Positions 1 to 9,300 of a stretch of DNA of 28,290 bases are shown one piece after another; the stretch's first letter is position 1, and each line of letters opens with the position of its first letter. This DNA comes from Ruminococcus flavefaciens (lineage in GTDB: Bacteria > Bacillota > Clostridia > Oscillospirales > Ruminococcaceae): assembly GCA_002348905.1 (NCBI GenBank), contig DEBW01000119.1:232-28521 (forward strand), in the 5' to 3' direction. Under the pieces are notes generated by a model. The model saw only the letters and a program-made list of their open reading frames with translations. It made no database searches and was not told the origin of the DNA. The translations under genes were made by a program, and so were the position numbers.

Positions 1-605
1 GCATCCTGAACGCTGTTCTTTACAGAAGCAACGTTTCTGCCTTTGAGTATCTCAACGCCTTCCTCATCCTTTTCTGCAAATTCAGACTTTATAACGTAGC
101 CGTGTCCATTTGTCATAGCACCGCCGAATATTGAAATGTCATGTCCCTGGCTCTGGAAAGTAAGAGTTGGTACTGAACCGATAAATGCAACATCGAGCTT
201 GTCTGATTCAAGACCGTTTACAAGTTCAGAAGCACTTGAGAACTGTGTGAGAGTAACATTAAGTCCTTCCTCTTTGAAGTAGCCTTCCTCCTGAGCAACA
301 AATGCTAAAAGATGTGCAGTAGAATTGAGGTAGCCTATGTTGATATCTTCCTTTTCAGGCTTGCCGAGAACTGCTTCTGCGCCGTCACCGCAGCAGTCAG
401 CCGGTTCGGACTCATTGCAGCAGTCCTTATTTTCCTCGTCACAGCAGTCTTTATCTTCATCAGTTTCAGAAGAATTTGTCTCTGCCTGTGAAGAAGACGA
501 TGAAGACGAACTGTCGTCAGTTGTAGCAGAATTGTTGAAAGCTCCGCAGCCTGTGAGCAGTGATACTGCTGCAAGTATTGATATAATCTTAGCCTTATTA
601 TTCAT
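1..605 (-). CDS. ABC transporter substrate-binding lipoprotein, NMT1/SsuA/TauA type (partial)
   Basis: The gene runs off the left edge; the first 201 codons are visible. It starts at ATG 605 behind AAAGGTG. Residues 1-20 form a lipoprotein signal peptide ending in the lipobox LLTGC, so Cys20 should be lipidated and the protein anchored outside the membrane. A Ser/Asp/Glu-rich linker (about 26-80) follows, with three D-C-C motifs at 53-55, 61-63 and 70-72. From about residue 87 the sequence reads INIGYL, then AFVAQEEGYFKEEGL, LESDKLDVAFIGSVP and an NGHGYVIKS segment, the usual layout of the NMT1/SsuA/NitT-TauT periplasmic-binding-protein family. That family binds sulfonates, nitrate, pyrimidine precursors or similar small ligands; the substrate cannot be told here. 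The permease and ATPase genes presumably lie beyond the edge. The triple CC motif in the linker is not typical of the family. Confidence 0.85.
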   Translation of the reverse strand, partial: MNNKAKIISILAAVSLLTGCGAFNNSATTDDSSSSSSSSQAETNSSETDEDKDCCDEENKDCCNESEPADCCGDGAEAVLGKPEKEDINIGYLNSTAHLLAFVAQEEGYFKEEGLNVTLTQFSSASELVNGLESDKLDVAFIGSVPTLTFQSQGHDISIFGGAMTNGHGYVIKSEFAEKDEEGVEILKGRNVASVKNSVQD

Positions 606-659
606 GATATTTTTCACCTTTCAAATTTAAGAATATTTAATGTACGTAAGTTTGTCTCT

Positions 660-710
660 TCAACAGTATCGCATTCGTTCTGCTCCTGTGAAATATCTTT
701 TATTTTTCAT
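660..710 (-). CDS. Short leader ORF (16 codons) in the 5' UTR of the substrate-binding protein gene
   Basis: The ORF encodes MKNKRYFTGAERMRYC followed by TGA. An AGGAG ribosome-binding site (719-723) sits 8 nt before ATG 710. An in-frame ATG at 716 is too close to that site to be preferred. It lies between a good promoter (742-771) and the start of the lipoprotein gene at 605, so it is on the same transcript, 54 nt upstream. Ending on a Cys codon fits a peptide that senses cysteine or sulfur supply by ribosome stalling before a sulfur-type ABC transporter, but no clear terminator hairpin is seen after it. That it is translated is inferred from the ribosome-binding site and context. Confidence 0.55.
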   Translation of the reverse strand: MKNKRYFTGAERMRYC

Positions 711-741
711 ATTCATCACTCCTGTTTTTTTCTATGAACTA

Positions 742-771
742 ATCATACCACATTGATAGGCATTTGTCCAA
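742..771 (-). promoter_or_regulatory. Sigma-A type promoter for the leader ORF and substrate-binding protein
   Basis: Read on the minus strand: -35 TTGGAC (771-766), 18-nt spacer, -10 TATGAT (747-742). Transcription would start near 735, giving a leader of about 130 nt that contains the 16-codon ORF. Confidence 0.6.
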
Positions 772-860
772 TACGTAAAGCTTATCGTTACTTATAGAGA
801 ATAATTATATTAAAATACCTGCGTGAACAGGTTCTTAAAATAAATATTAACATAATCATA

Positions 861-889
861 TTGAAATTTAAAATTTAACGTGCTATAAT
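861..889 (+). promoter_or_regulatory. Sigma-A promoter with extended -10 for the 7-TM GGDEF gene
   Basis: -35 TTGAAA (861-866), 17-nt spacer, -10 TATAAT (884-889) preceded by TGC, an extended -10. It lies 37 nt before the start codon at 926. The same arrangement (TTGAAA-17-TATAAT with TGn) recurs before the second GGDEF gene at 2660-2688. Confidence 0.75.
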
Positions 890-925
890 ATATCAAATAC
901 CAGCAAATAAGAAGGTGATAACAAA

Positions 926-1993
926 ATGATACATGACATTATTCAGATGAGCTACCTACTATATGTAGCTATCATAACATTTTTGATATTTGTATTCTTC
1001 AATTCCACATTTTCCGGCAAGCGCAGACAAATGTTCCTTGCAGGCGGTATAATATCTTTTTTTATGGTAACCTGCAATGTGATATCATTGTACTATCAGG
1101 AGCATACTGCTTCTCGCTGGCTGATACAGATATCAAACGCCGTAAGCTTTTCTATCAGCGGTCCTGTCATGCTTCCGTTCATACACCTTTTATCAGTTTT
1201 CAGCAAACGAACTATGAATTTCCTTTTAGGATGTGCATTTTTCAATTCTTTATTGTGCATAATCAGTATATTCACCGGCTGTATATTCACTGTAGATGAA
1301 CATGGTATGTATGTACTCGGAAAATATTCGCTTGTTCCGTATATACTCACAGGTCTGTATCTTTCGATTCTTCTTATCGGCTCAGTTAAAAAGTACAGAC
1401 TTGGTTCACAGGCGGAAAGTATATTTATATCTATACTTTCGATCTGCATTCTTATTGCAACGATTCTGAACACATTCTTACATTTCCATTTTCTTGTAAG
1501 CGGAATGTCTGTACTTTCATGCATATTCTACTATATATTCTTCGTTACGCAGACTTTATCAAGAGATGCTCTTACAGGAGCGCTGAACCGCCATTCTTTC
1601 TACAAGGATGTTCAGCGCATGAAAAGACGGCAGATGTTCGTTATATCAATGGATCTGAACGGTCTTAAACAGATAAACGACACATTAGGTCATGATGAAG
1701 GCGATAAAGCTATCCTCGCCGTATCTGAAAGCGTATTCAGTTTTCTGCCGAACAAATACAGATTTTACCGCATGGGCGGAGATGAATTTGCTTTGCTCTG
1801 TCCGGATGCAAGCCTTGCAGAAACAAGAACCCTTTGCGAAAAGCTGAAGGAAAACGTGAAAAGCAAGAATTACAGTGTAGCCGCAGGATATGACGAATAC
1901 CGCAAAGGCATGGATTTCGATGAAGTATTCCGCATCGCTGATGCTATGATGTACGATGACAAACAAAAAATGAAAAGCCTTATGAATGCGTAA
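926..1993 (+). CDS. Seven-TM membrane diguanylate cyclase (GGDEF)
   Basis: 355 residues. The N-terminal ~205 residues hold about seven hydrophobic helices (roughly 9-27, 37-57, 70-95, 100-120, 130-150, 165-185, 190-208), a 7TM-type sensor region without recognisable ligand motifs. The cytoplasmic GGDEF domain spans about 212-355. It starts with RDALTGALNR and keeps the DLNGLKQIND and GHDEGD segments that bind metal and guanine, plus an intact GGDEF at 284-288. These are the residues needed to make c-di-GMP from two GTP, so an active cyclase is likely. There is no RxxD inhibitory site at the usual place upstream of GGDEF. The start at 926 is supported by AAGAAGGTG upstream. The gene has its own promoter and a strong terminator. 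Confidence 0.9.
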   Translation: MIHDIIQMSYLLYVAIITFLIFVFFNSTFSGKRRQMFLAGGIISFFMVTCNVISLYYQEHTASRWLIQISNAVSFSISGPVMLPFIHLLSVFSKRTMNFLLGCAFFNSLLCIISIFTGCIFTVDEHGMYVLGKYSLVPYILTGLYLSILLIGSVKKYRLGSQAESIFISILSICILIATILNTFLHFHFLVSGMSVLSCIFYYIFFVTQTLSRDALTGALNRHSFYKDVQRMKRRQMFVISMDLNGLKQINDTLGHDEGDKAILAVSESVFSFLPNKYRFYRMGGDEFALLCPDASLAETRTLCEKLKENVKSKNYSVAAGYDEYRKGMDFDEVFRIADAMMYDDKQKMKSLMNA

Positions 1994-1998
1994 TCAAT

Positions 1999-2029
1999 AA
2001 AAAGCTCAGTCAAAAAGACTGGGCTTTTT
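1999..2029 (+). terminator. Intrinsic terminator after the 7-TM GGDEF gene
   Basis: A 13-bp stem, AAAAAGCTCAGTC / GACTGGGCTTTTT, with one G-T pair and an AAAAA loop; the 3' arm ends in a T tract. It begins 6 nt after the stop codon and separates this gene from the sortase. Confidence 0.85.
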
Positions 2030-2039
2030 CAGTTAAATG

Positions 2040-2048
2040 TGGTATAAT
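2040..2048 (+). promoter_or_regulatory. Extended -10 element for the sortase gene
   Basis: TGG followed by TATAAT (2043-2048) just after the terminator. No good -35 is visible, because the upstream bases are the terminator stem. The element also explains why the ATG at 2037 cannot be the real start of the sortase: it lies upstream of the predicted transcription start. Confidence 0.45.
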
Positions 2049-2090
2049 AGAAATGATATATCCCAAAGATACATAAAGGAGATGCACGAT

Positions 2091-2609
2091 TTGAACAGCA
2101 AAAAGAGAACGAAAAAGCAATGGATATTATTTATCTCCGGCATCATACTGCTTAGTATAGGTATCAGTATTCTCGGCTATTTCGGAGCAAGAAAGCTTCA
2201 CAGAGAATATATTAAGTATAAGCTCATGAAAGAAAATCCGGTGGTAGAAATAACTGACCTTAAAATAAAAGCTCCAATACTCGAAGGTACTGACAACGAG
2301 ACACTCGCAAAAGCTGCCGGACATTTCAAAGATACCGGAGATTTCGGCAAGGGAAACTACTGTATAGCCGGTCACAGCAGCGTGATATACGACGAATACT
2401 TCAATGATCTGAAAAATGCTCAGAAAGGTATGAAGATATCCCTATACGACAAGCAGAAAAACGTATACACATATACCATTGATGAAACCTTTATCGTTGA
2501 ACCGGAAGAAACATGGATACTCAACGATTTCGGAGACAACAGACTGACTATAGTTACTTGTACCGATGACGGAACACAGCGCCATGTTGTAGTCGGACTT
2601 CTTGACTGA
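2091..2609 (+). CDS. Sortase (class D-like), single N-terminal TM anchor
   Basis: The reading frame is open from ATG 2037, but AAAGGAG at 2075-2081 sits 9 nt before an in-frame TTG at 2091, which gives the best start (172 residues). ATG 2082 abuts the ribosome-binding site and ATG 2037 overlaps the promoter. The N-terminus is lysine-rich, then has one membrane helix (about 9-31). The sortase fold follows: APILEG, then NYCIAGHSS with the catalytic His, then a FNDL...KGMKISLYDK strand, VTCTDD with the catalytic Cys, and TQRHVVVGLL with the catalytic Arg. Sortases join surface proteins to the wall or to each other. Class D is inferred from the small size and the AGHSS and TCT contexts. No LPxTG-type substrate is encoded in the window. 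Confidence 0.85.
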   Translation: MNSKKRTKKQWILFISGIILLSIGISILGYFGARKLHREYIKYKLMKENPVVEITDLKIKAPILEGTDNETLAKAAGHFKDTGDFGKGNYCIAGHSSVIYDEYFNDLKNAQKGMKISLYDKQKNVYTYTIDETFIVEPEETWILNDFGDNRLTIVTCTDDGTQRHVVVGLLD

Positions 2610-2659
2610 ATAACGCAGAAAAAATATTGAAAATATCTTGTTTTCTTTATAGAATAGCA

Positions 2660-2688
2660 TTGAAATTCAGTTTTATTTATGATATAAT
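2660..2688 (+). promoter_or_regulatory. Sigma-A promoter with extended -10 for the Cache-GGDEF gene
   Basis: -35 TTGAAA (2660-2665), 17-nt spacer, -10 TATAAT (2683-2688) preceded by TGA. It lies 54 nt before the start codon at 2743. Confidence 0.75.
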
Positions 2689-2742
2689 CATATAAAGGAT
2701 TTATATATCACAAATAATTTTTTATAGGAAACGAGGTGTGCT

Positions 2743-3951
2743 ATGGAAAATACAAAAAAGGGAATCATTAAAAACAAACATTATTTTCTGATAGCACTTG
2801 TAATGTTACTGCTTACTCACTTTATAATGGGAGTATTACTTCTGTCAATGTCAAAAAAGGCTTTGCGTCAACAGATAGACCAGCGTATGCTTGATGTGGC
2901 AAATACTGCCGCATATCAGCTTGACGGCGATGAGATAGAAAAATTCACAGCAGATGATGTTGGTTCTGAAAGCTACGAAAAAGCTCTCGATATCCTGCGC
3001 TCTTTCCAGAATAATATACGTCTTGATTATATCTATTGCGTAAAAGCTGAAACCACCGGTTCATTTACATTTATCTTAGATCCTGATCCTGAGGAGCCGG
3101 GAGCTTTCGGTTCACCTATACTTACTACAGAAGCAATGAGAAATGCAGCCAGAGGTATTCCTGATGTTGATAAAAAGGCGTTCACGGACGAATGGGGAAG
3201 ATTTTATTCTGCATACAGTCCGGTATTTGATTCGGAAGGAAACGTGGCTGGTATTGTCGGAGTTGACTTCAATGCTGACTGGTATGACGGCGAGATAAAT
3301 TCTCATAAAGCTGTAGTTGTTATACTGAGTATGCTGGCTCTTACTATTGGTATAGTCCTCACGCTTATAACACATAATTTTGCTCTTGAGGGCGAGAAAA
3401 AAGAGTACATGAAAAAGCTTGAAGAAACTTTACAGCGTGAAGAAGAACAGAAACAGGAGCTTGGCTCTGTTATCAATCTTGCCTATACTGATCCTCTTAC
3501 AGGAGTAAAAAGCAAACACGCCTACGTCGAAGCGGTCGAGCGTATCGACAAGGGGCTTGCGGACAGGAATATTTCTGAATTTGGTATAGTTGTCTTTGAC
3601 ATTAACGGTCTTAAAGTTATAAATGATACCCTCGGACACGAAGAAGGCGATAAATACATCAAAGCCGGCTGTGACCTGATCTGTAAGATATTCTGTCATA
3701 GTCTGGTATACCGTATCGGAGGAGACGAATTTACAGTAATTCTCGAAGGCACTGATTATAATAACAGAGAAGAACTGGTCACCGCATTCAACTTAAAGAT
3801 AGAGGAAAATCTGGCATCCGGCAAGGTCGCAGTCTCAACAGGTGTAGATATCTACGATCCTGAGATCGACCGGAATTTCTCATCTGTATTTGAAAGAGCC
3901 GACAAAAAAATGTATGAGCGCAAACGTTACCTCAAATCACTTAATGTATGA
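2743..3951 (+). CDS. Membrane diguanylate cyclase with extracellular Cache-like sensor
   Basis: 402 residues. Membrane helix 1 is at about 14-36 and helix 2 at about 188-210. Between them is an extracellular domain of about 150 residues that includes YIYCVKAE, a DPDPEEPGAFG loop, WGRFYSAYSPVFDSEGNVAGIVGVDF; the last stretch is the typical end of a Cache/PAS-like extracellular sensor. A short charged coiled coil (about 215-240) leads to the GGDEF domain (245-402). The key segments are DINGLKVIND, GHEEGD and GGDEF at 326-330, all intact, so c-di-GMP synthesis is expected. No RxxD inhibitory site is seen. Start 2743 is supported by GAGGTG upstream. The gene has its own promoter; no clear terminator separates it from the next gene. 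Confidence 0.9.
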   Translation: MENTKKGIIKNKHYFLIALVMLLLTHFIMGVLLLSMSKKALRQQIDQRMLDVANTAAYQLDGDEIEKFTADDVGSESYEKALDILRSFQNNIRLDYIYCVKAETTGSFTFILDPDPEEPGAFGSPILTTEAMRNAARGIPDVDKKAFTDEWGRFYSAYSPVFDSEGNVAGIVGVDFNADWYDGEINSHKAVVVILSMLALTIGIVLTLITHNFALEGEKKEYMKKLEETLQREEEQKQELGSVINLAYTDPLTGVKSKHAYVEAVERIDKGLADRNISEFGIVVFDINGLKVINDTLGHEEGDKYIKAGCDLICKIFCHSLVYRIGGDEFTVILEGTDYNNREELVTAFNLKIEENLASGKVAVSTGVDIYDPEIDRNFSSVFERADKKMYERKRYLKSLNV

Positions 3952-3968
3952 TTTTAACATTTTATTTA

Positions 3969-3997
3969 TTGCTTTTTTAATTTTTATAGTGTATAAT
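3969..3997 (+). promoter_or_regulatory. Probable promoter for the GAF-GGDEF-EAL gene
   Basis: -35-like TTGCTT (3969-3974), 17-nt spacer, -10 TATAAT (3992-3997), 69 nt before the start at 4067. A weaker alternative -10, TACAAT, is at 4027-4032. Confidence 0.5.
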
Positions 3998-4066
3998 TGA
4001 TTATATTGATATATTGCAACTTTAGATACAATAAAATAACAGTACCAGCTGTGGAAAGGATGAAAC

Positions 4067-6304
4067 ATGAATTTTCAGGAATTAGCTGACAGTTTTGATG
4101 CGCCGACCTGTATAATTTCAGTTGAAAGAACTGCTGACGGCGGATACGGCGATATACGCCTTGTTACAGGAAATAAGAGCTATATTGAACCTATTGAGCA
4201 TCCGGTATACTCTTTCGGATTTGAAATGCCTCCTAACAATGAACTGAAATTTGTGCCAAATTCACTGTATAATAAATATCTTCCTAAAGATATCGGATTT
4301 GAAGATATATGCTATCGTTCAGCAGTAAAAAAGATACCTCTGCATACCTATGTCCATATGAATCATCTTGACATATGGTTTGATATTTTTATAATGCCTC
4401 TCAGCTACGAGGACGGTGATATATGCTACTGTGCATATACCGCTCAGCCAAATGCTCCGGCAGATATCGGTCTTAGTTCGAGCCATTCGGGACGAAATAC
4501 AGAAGATGTATTGAAAACCTGCATAAAGCTTCACGATACAAACGATTTCAAAAAGACAATGGATGACGTAATAAATGATATCCGTCTTCTCTGCGCTGCT
4601 GAAGTGTGTACTATCATGCTTGTCGATACAAATTCCTTGTCATGCAACGTGCTTGCTACAAGTGTAGCTAAAGACAGCAAGCTCAAAAGAGTCACGCAAT
4701 TCAGCAATTTTTATGATATCGCTGTATCATGGCTCGATACCATAGGTGAAAGTGACTGCCTTATTGCAAAGAGCAAAAGAGATATGCAGTATATCAGCAA
4801 GGTCAATAATCCCTGGTATCTCACTCTTGAAGAAGCAGGCGTTGAAAGCGTGGTAATGTTCCCGCTGAGATATAATGACGAGCTTCTCGGATTCATATGG
4901 GCTACCAACTTTGATACTAACAATACAATGTGCATCAAGGAAACTCTTGAACTCACCACATTTTTTATCTCCTCTCAGATAGCAAGCTACAGAATGGTGG
5001 AGAAGCTGAAGCATATAAGCTATACAGACCGCCTTACCAAACTCCCGAACCGCTTTTCATTCTCCGAACTGGTGAAAGACCTTATAAAGCGTAAAGAGAG
5101 ATTTGCAGTTGTGTCTATCGACATAAACGGCTTCAAGAGCATAAATGATACTATGGGATTCGATAACGGAAATCTGGTGCTTATTGAAATAGCAAATCGC
5201 TGGAAGGATATTGCTGATTCCGGTATCACATCTACAAATGATTACATCGCCCGTCTTGGCGGAGATGAGTTCGTGCTTATCATACGTGGTTATTCTTCTG
5301 ACGAGGATATCATGAGAACTATAAAGCAATATGAAGCGGTACTTGGCAACCGTCTGACCGTTGACGGCTGTGATTTCTATATAACCGCAGGCTTCGGATA
5401 TGCTGAATATCCGGTAGACGCTCAGAATAATGACTCACTGTTATCCTACGCCAACGCTGCTATGAACGAGGTCAAGCGCTTTAACAGCAGTGACCATATA
5501 CTCCGTTTTTCTCCGGAATTTTTAAAAGAGGAGCGTACTCTCGAAATAGAGCGCAAGCTCAGGACTGCTCTTGAAAATGATACAATATTTTTTCATTTAC
5601 AGCCGCAGTACGACCTTTCACATAAACTCAGAGGCTTTGAAGCTCTCGCACGTATGAAGGATGAGGACGGTAATTTCATAAGTCCGGGAGAGTTCATACC
5701 TGTTGCTGAAAAGGTAGGCATAGTTGATAAGATAGACGGTGCAGTTTTCAGAAAATCTGCGGTATTTCTCGGAAAAATGCTCAGAAAGACAAGTGCTGAT
5801 ATAACTCTCAGCGTGAATATATCAGTAAGACACCTTATGAAGAACGGCTTTATCGACGAGGTGCGTGATGTACTGAATATCAGCGGTATACCGGCAAATC
5901 ACCTCGAAATAGAGATAACAGAATCAATAATGATAGATTCTGCTGAAAAGGCGCTGAAATGTATAGACGAGCTGAAAAATATGGGCATAATGATAGCTAT
6001 TGACGATTTCGGAACAGGATATTCATCTCTGAGCTATCTTAATAGTTTCCCTGCAAATCTGCTGAAAATAGACAAATCGTTCATTGACAAGATGAATACG
6101 AGCGATTCTTCCAAGCAGTACGTTGCCGCCATAATCTCAATAGGTCATATCATGGGATTGGAGGTAATTTCTGAGGGTGTAGAGGAAAACGAACAGCTCG
6201 AAACTCTCCGCACTATCGGATGCGACTATATACAAGGCTACATATGGGGAAAACCTTTACCCGAAAACGAAGCCGCCGAACTTATAATGAAAGAAAATAA
6301 ATAA
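4067..6304 (+). CDS. GAF-GGDEF-EAL protein, probable c-di-GMP phosphodiesterase
   Basis: 745 residues, cytoplasmic, no signal peptide or TM. Residues 1-130 are an unassigned PAS-like region, about 145-310 a GAF domain, 318-480 GGDEF, and 490-745 EAL. The EAL domain is complete: EAL at 525-527, the Glu of EITES (619), DDFGTGYSS (646-654), the Lys of LLKID (667), the Glu of ISEGVE (703) and QGY (723-725). It should hydrolyse c-di-GMP to pGpG. The GGDEF motif itself is intact (398-402), but the usual GHxxGD reads GFDNGN, so the Asp that contacts guanine is Asn. The GGDEF domain may bind GTP and regulate the EAL rather than make c-di-GMP. Start 4067 is supported by GGAAAGGATG upstream. It lies next to two predicted cyclases. 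Confidence 0.92.
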   Translation: MNFQELADSFDAPTCIISVERTADGGYGDIRLVTGNKSYIEPIEHPVYSFGFEMPPNNELKFVPNSLYNKYLPKDIGFEDICYRSAVKKIPLHTYVHMNHLDIWFDIFIMPLSYEDGDICYCAYTAQPNAPADIGLSSSHSGRNTEDVLKTCIKLHDTNDFKKTMDDVINDIRLLCAAEVCTIMLVDTNSLSCNVLATSVAKDSKLKRVTQFSNFYDIAVSWLDTIGESDCLIAKSKRDMQYISKVNNPWYLTLEEAGVESVVMFPLRYNDELLGFIWATNFDTNNTMCIKETLELTTFFISSQIASYRMVEKLKHISYTDRLTKLPNRFSFSELVKDLIKRKERFAVVSIDINGFKSINDTMGFDNGNLVLIEIANRWKDIADSGITSTNDYIARLGGDEFVLIIRGYSSDEDIMRTIKQYEAVLGNRLTVDGCDFYITAGFGYAEYPVDAQNNDSLLSYANAAMNEVKRFNSSDHILRFSPEFLKEERTLEIERKLRTALENDTIFFHLQPQYDLSHKLRGFEALARMKDEDGNFISPGEFIPVAEKVGIVDKIDGAVFRKSAVFLGKMLRKTSADITLSVNISVRHLMKNGFIDEVRDVLNISGIPANHLEIEITESIMIDSAEKALKCIDELKNMGIMIAIDDFGTGYSSLSYLNSFPANLLKIDKSFIDKMNTSDSSKQYVAAIISIGHIMGLEVISEGVEENEQLETLRTIGCDYIQGYIWGKPLPENEAAELIMKENK

Positions 6305-6307
6305 TTT

Positions 6308-6346
6308 AACGGCTGAACGCTATATTAACGTTTAGCCGTTTTTTGT
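6308..6346. terminator. Bidirectional terminator between the EAL gene and the subtilase gene
   Basis: A 12-bp stem, AACGGCTGAACG / CGTTTAGCCGTT, with one G-T pair, followed by TTTTTT on the + strand and by an AT-rich tail on the - strand. It fills the 41-nt gap between two convergent genes. Confidence 0.85.
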
Positions 6347-9300
6347 TACTTAGTCTTGTATGAATCTGCAAATTGCTGGATAGTATCCTCACCGCCGGTC
6401 GAGAGGTAACTGTAGTATGCAAGTATTACAGAAGCATCAGAAGCATTTACAGAGCCGTCAGCATTGACATCTGCATTTGAAAGCTGTTCCTCTGCTATGT
6501 CCGGAGTTTTTCCGGTTGAAAGAGCAGCGTATACCATAAGTACAGCAGAAGCGTCGCTCGCATTTACCTGACCGTCGCTGTTTACATCTCCGAGTGAAGC
6601 CGGAAGCTTTTTCTTTGTAAGGTCAACTTTATATCCGTCCGAATCAGTACCCTTGCCGTTAAAGACATCAATCGAGTATACCGTCAGATTTTCGTTTGTG
6701 TCAGTATCTTTTATTGTTACAGAGAGTGAAAACGGGTATACTGCGAAAGTGGAAACTTCGATCTTATCATTGCCTGTTGAAGCAGTGTAATATTCTTTAG
6801 CCATTTCCATTATCTCGTTCTTTGTGAAGAATTTTATTTCGCCGATATTTTTCGTATCAGAGAGATATGTCAGTGAATAATTATGATCATCCTCTAAAAT
6901 GAGATTTGCATTTTTTATACTGGAATAGCTTACGCTGGCAGTTTTTACTGTGCCGTCTGCAAGAGTTAATACTATATTGTCCCCGTTCTGATATTCATAA
7001 GTGAAAGCAGTTTCAAATCCGTTTGAAACTTCCTTTATCACGCCGGTATTATCATCATTGAAGATCATAATTTCCATATCGTTTTCATCAGAACTTGTAG
7101 TTATCGCTTCCCATGTACCGCATCTTAAAGGCTGACCTTCGAGCAGATTGTGTCCTTCAGCCTCTCCGTCAAAGCAATATCCGGTATCACGGAAAACATG
7201 GTATGAGGCAAGAGGAGATGTATCGCTTGAAAGGAATATCATAACGGAATTATCAATATAATCAACACTTGATGCATACTCCGGACGTACACCGTTCAGT
7301 CTTTCGTATAGGTCTTTAGCAAGTTCTTCAAGTTCCTTATTGGATAAGAAATCATAATCAGTCGCTGATGCTTTGTCCATGACAGAAAAGTACAGTTCCT
7401 GATCCTTTAATGAACCGCTCAGACAATTGACAGAACCGTCATATCTGTCATACCATGATGTGCTGAATACTTCTTTCTTGTTGAGCTTATCATTTGTAAG
7501 AGTGAGGGTATTGTCCTTGAATGTATAGGTGTAATCAACAGAGGAATTGTCATATTCGTCTATTAATGTACATTTGCTTTCGTCGATAAATCTTATGAGG
7601 TGTTCTTTCGATTTATCGTAGTTATAAAGTCTCCATAATGTATTTGCAAACATTCCGACCGAGTAGTTTTTGCTTTCCATGACTTCTCCGTAGTTGAGAG
7701 CACGGTCAAGTACGCATATCGAGTATTCTCTCAGGTCGGTTATGTCGTATGAAAGCGAGTAAGTACCGTTTGCATCGGGTTCAGCAGGTATAACGTCATA
7801 GTAGTTATAGTAGTATCTCAGCGAATCTTCGCCGTTGAGTAGGTGAAGTACATATGGCTCATCTGAATATAAGTCCTGTGTTTCAAATTTATATGCGAGC
7901 ATATTGTTTACTAAAGACATATCAGGATGACAGCCGAGTGCGTGACGGGCTGAGAGGATAGATTGGAATACAGCCTCAGATTTTTTTGACATTTCTCCCT
8001 TTTTCTCGCCGGCGATATATATACCGTCGAGATTCTTGTCAGTAGCAGTGATATTTAGTATTTTTCTGCCGTCTTTCTCAGTTATATTGTACTTTACAGC
8101 AGGAGGAGTCTTATCTACCTCAAAATCAGTCCTGTACATCTGAGGAGCTTCGGAAGCTCCGGAGTAATTGATGTAAGAACCGGTCTCCATTGAGTATCTG
8201 CCTTCCTTGAGAGTTTTCATGTCTGTGTCAGGAGCGAGGATATATCCGGCATCACGGTTGCCGTGTACCGGTTCAGATACTGATATAAGATTTCCCTTGT
8301 CATCGAATAACTTTGTACCTGTAAATTTGATATCACGGGCAGATATTACGGAATATCCTATATATTCGCTTGAAGAATCACCGTCAGGAGCTAAATATGT
8401 CAGTTCTCCGCCTGTAGTATCAACAGCTTCTTCATATGCTTCCTTGTCGATCTTTTCAAGCTTAGGAAGTATGCAAAGGTAGCTTATGAAGTCTTCTGTC
8501 CGGATATTTTCAGCTTTTTCAAAGACAGGCTCGATCTTGCTTATAAATTCTGATATCTTATGGTCTGTCCTTATTTCGCTTCTTCCGATATTTACCAGCG
8601 GAACAGGCTGAGTATTTTCATCGTTGTAAATGTTCGGAACTTTTGCCCAGTCGCCGTAGAATCCAAGCAATGGAGCTGATATATCACAGCAGTTTTCAGC
8701 TCCGCTGAGAGTGACATATCCTTCTACAAAGAAGCCGTTCTTGAATATTTCGAGATTTTCAGAAGTTTGCTGACTGTCGAGGTTGATAGTCACAGTCTTT
8801 TTGACCGTTTCGCCTGCTTTTACAGTGATAGTATCGTCAAGGTCGTCAGTGCTGCTAAGCTTTACGCTGTCTGTGATGCAGTCACGCTTTAATTTTTCGT
8901 CATAGCGCCAGCCGTCAGTTGTGATGATGATATCGCTCTTGCTGAAAGTAACATCCTCCTTGCTGATATTTGTGAGTGTGATATCAAAAGAGATAGTATC
9001 AGTAAGCTTGTCTCTGAGTTCAAATTTTGCATAGCCTGAATCACCTGTAAGGAGAACCTTTGTATTTTCTACTTTACTGAGGTCGATAACGCCTGCTCCC
9101 TGCTTTCGTGGACTTATCGGAAGTCCGCTTTCGCTGTCAGTGTATATTTTCGCTGTATTCATCATTATGTTCTTGATGAGAGTGCTTTTTTCGATGCCTT
9201 CACGAAGCATACCGTTTTTCTTCAGATATTCGTCAACGATAGCTGAACAGCCTGCTGTATAAGGACTTGACATTGATGTTCCGGACATATACTTGTAGCT

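Noticed and set aside
337..630. Open frame on the + strand over the substrate-binding protein gene
   Set aside because: It is the shadow of the Ser/Asp-rich linker of the lipoprotein; the minus-strand reading has a lipobox, ribosome-binding site and family motifs.
2610..2660. Terminator after the sortase gene
   Set aside because: Only a weak AGAAAA / TTTTCT pairing is seen without a GC stem, so the end of this transcript is left undefined.
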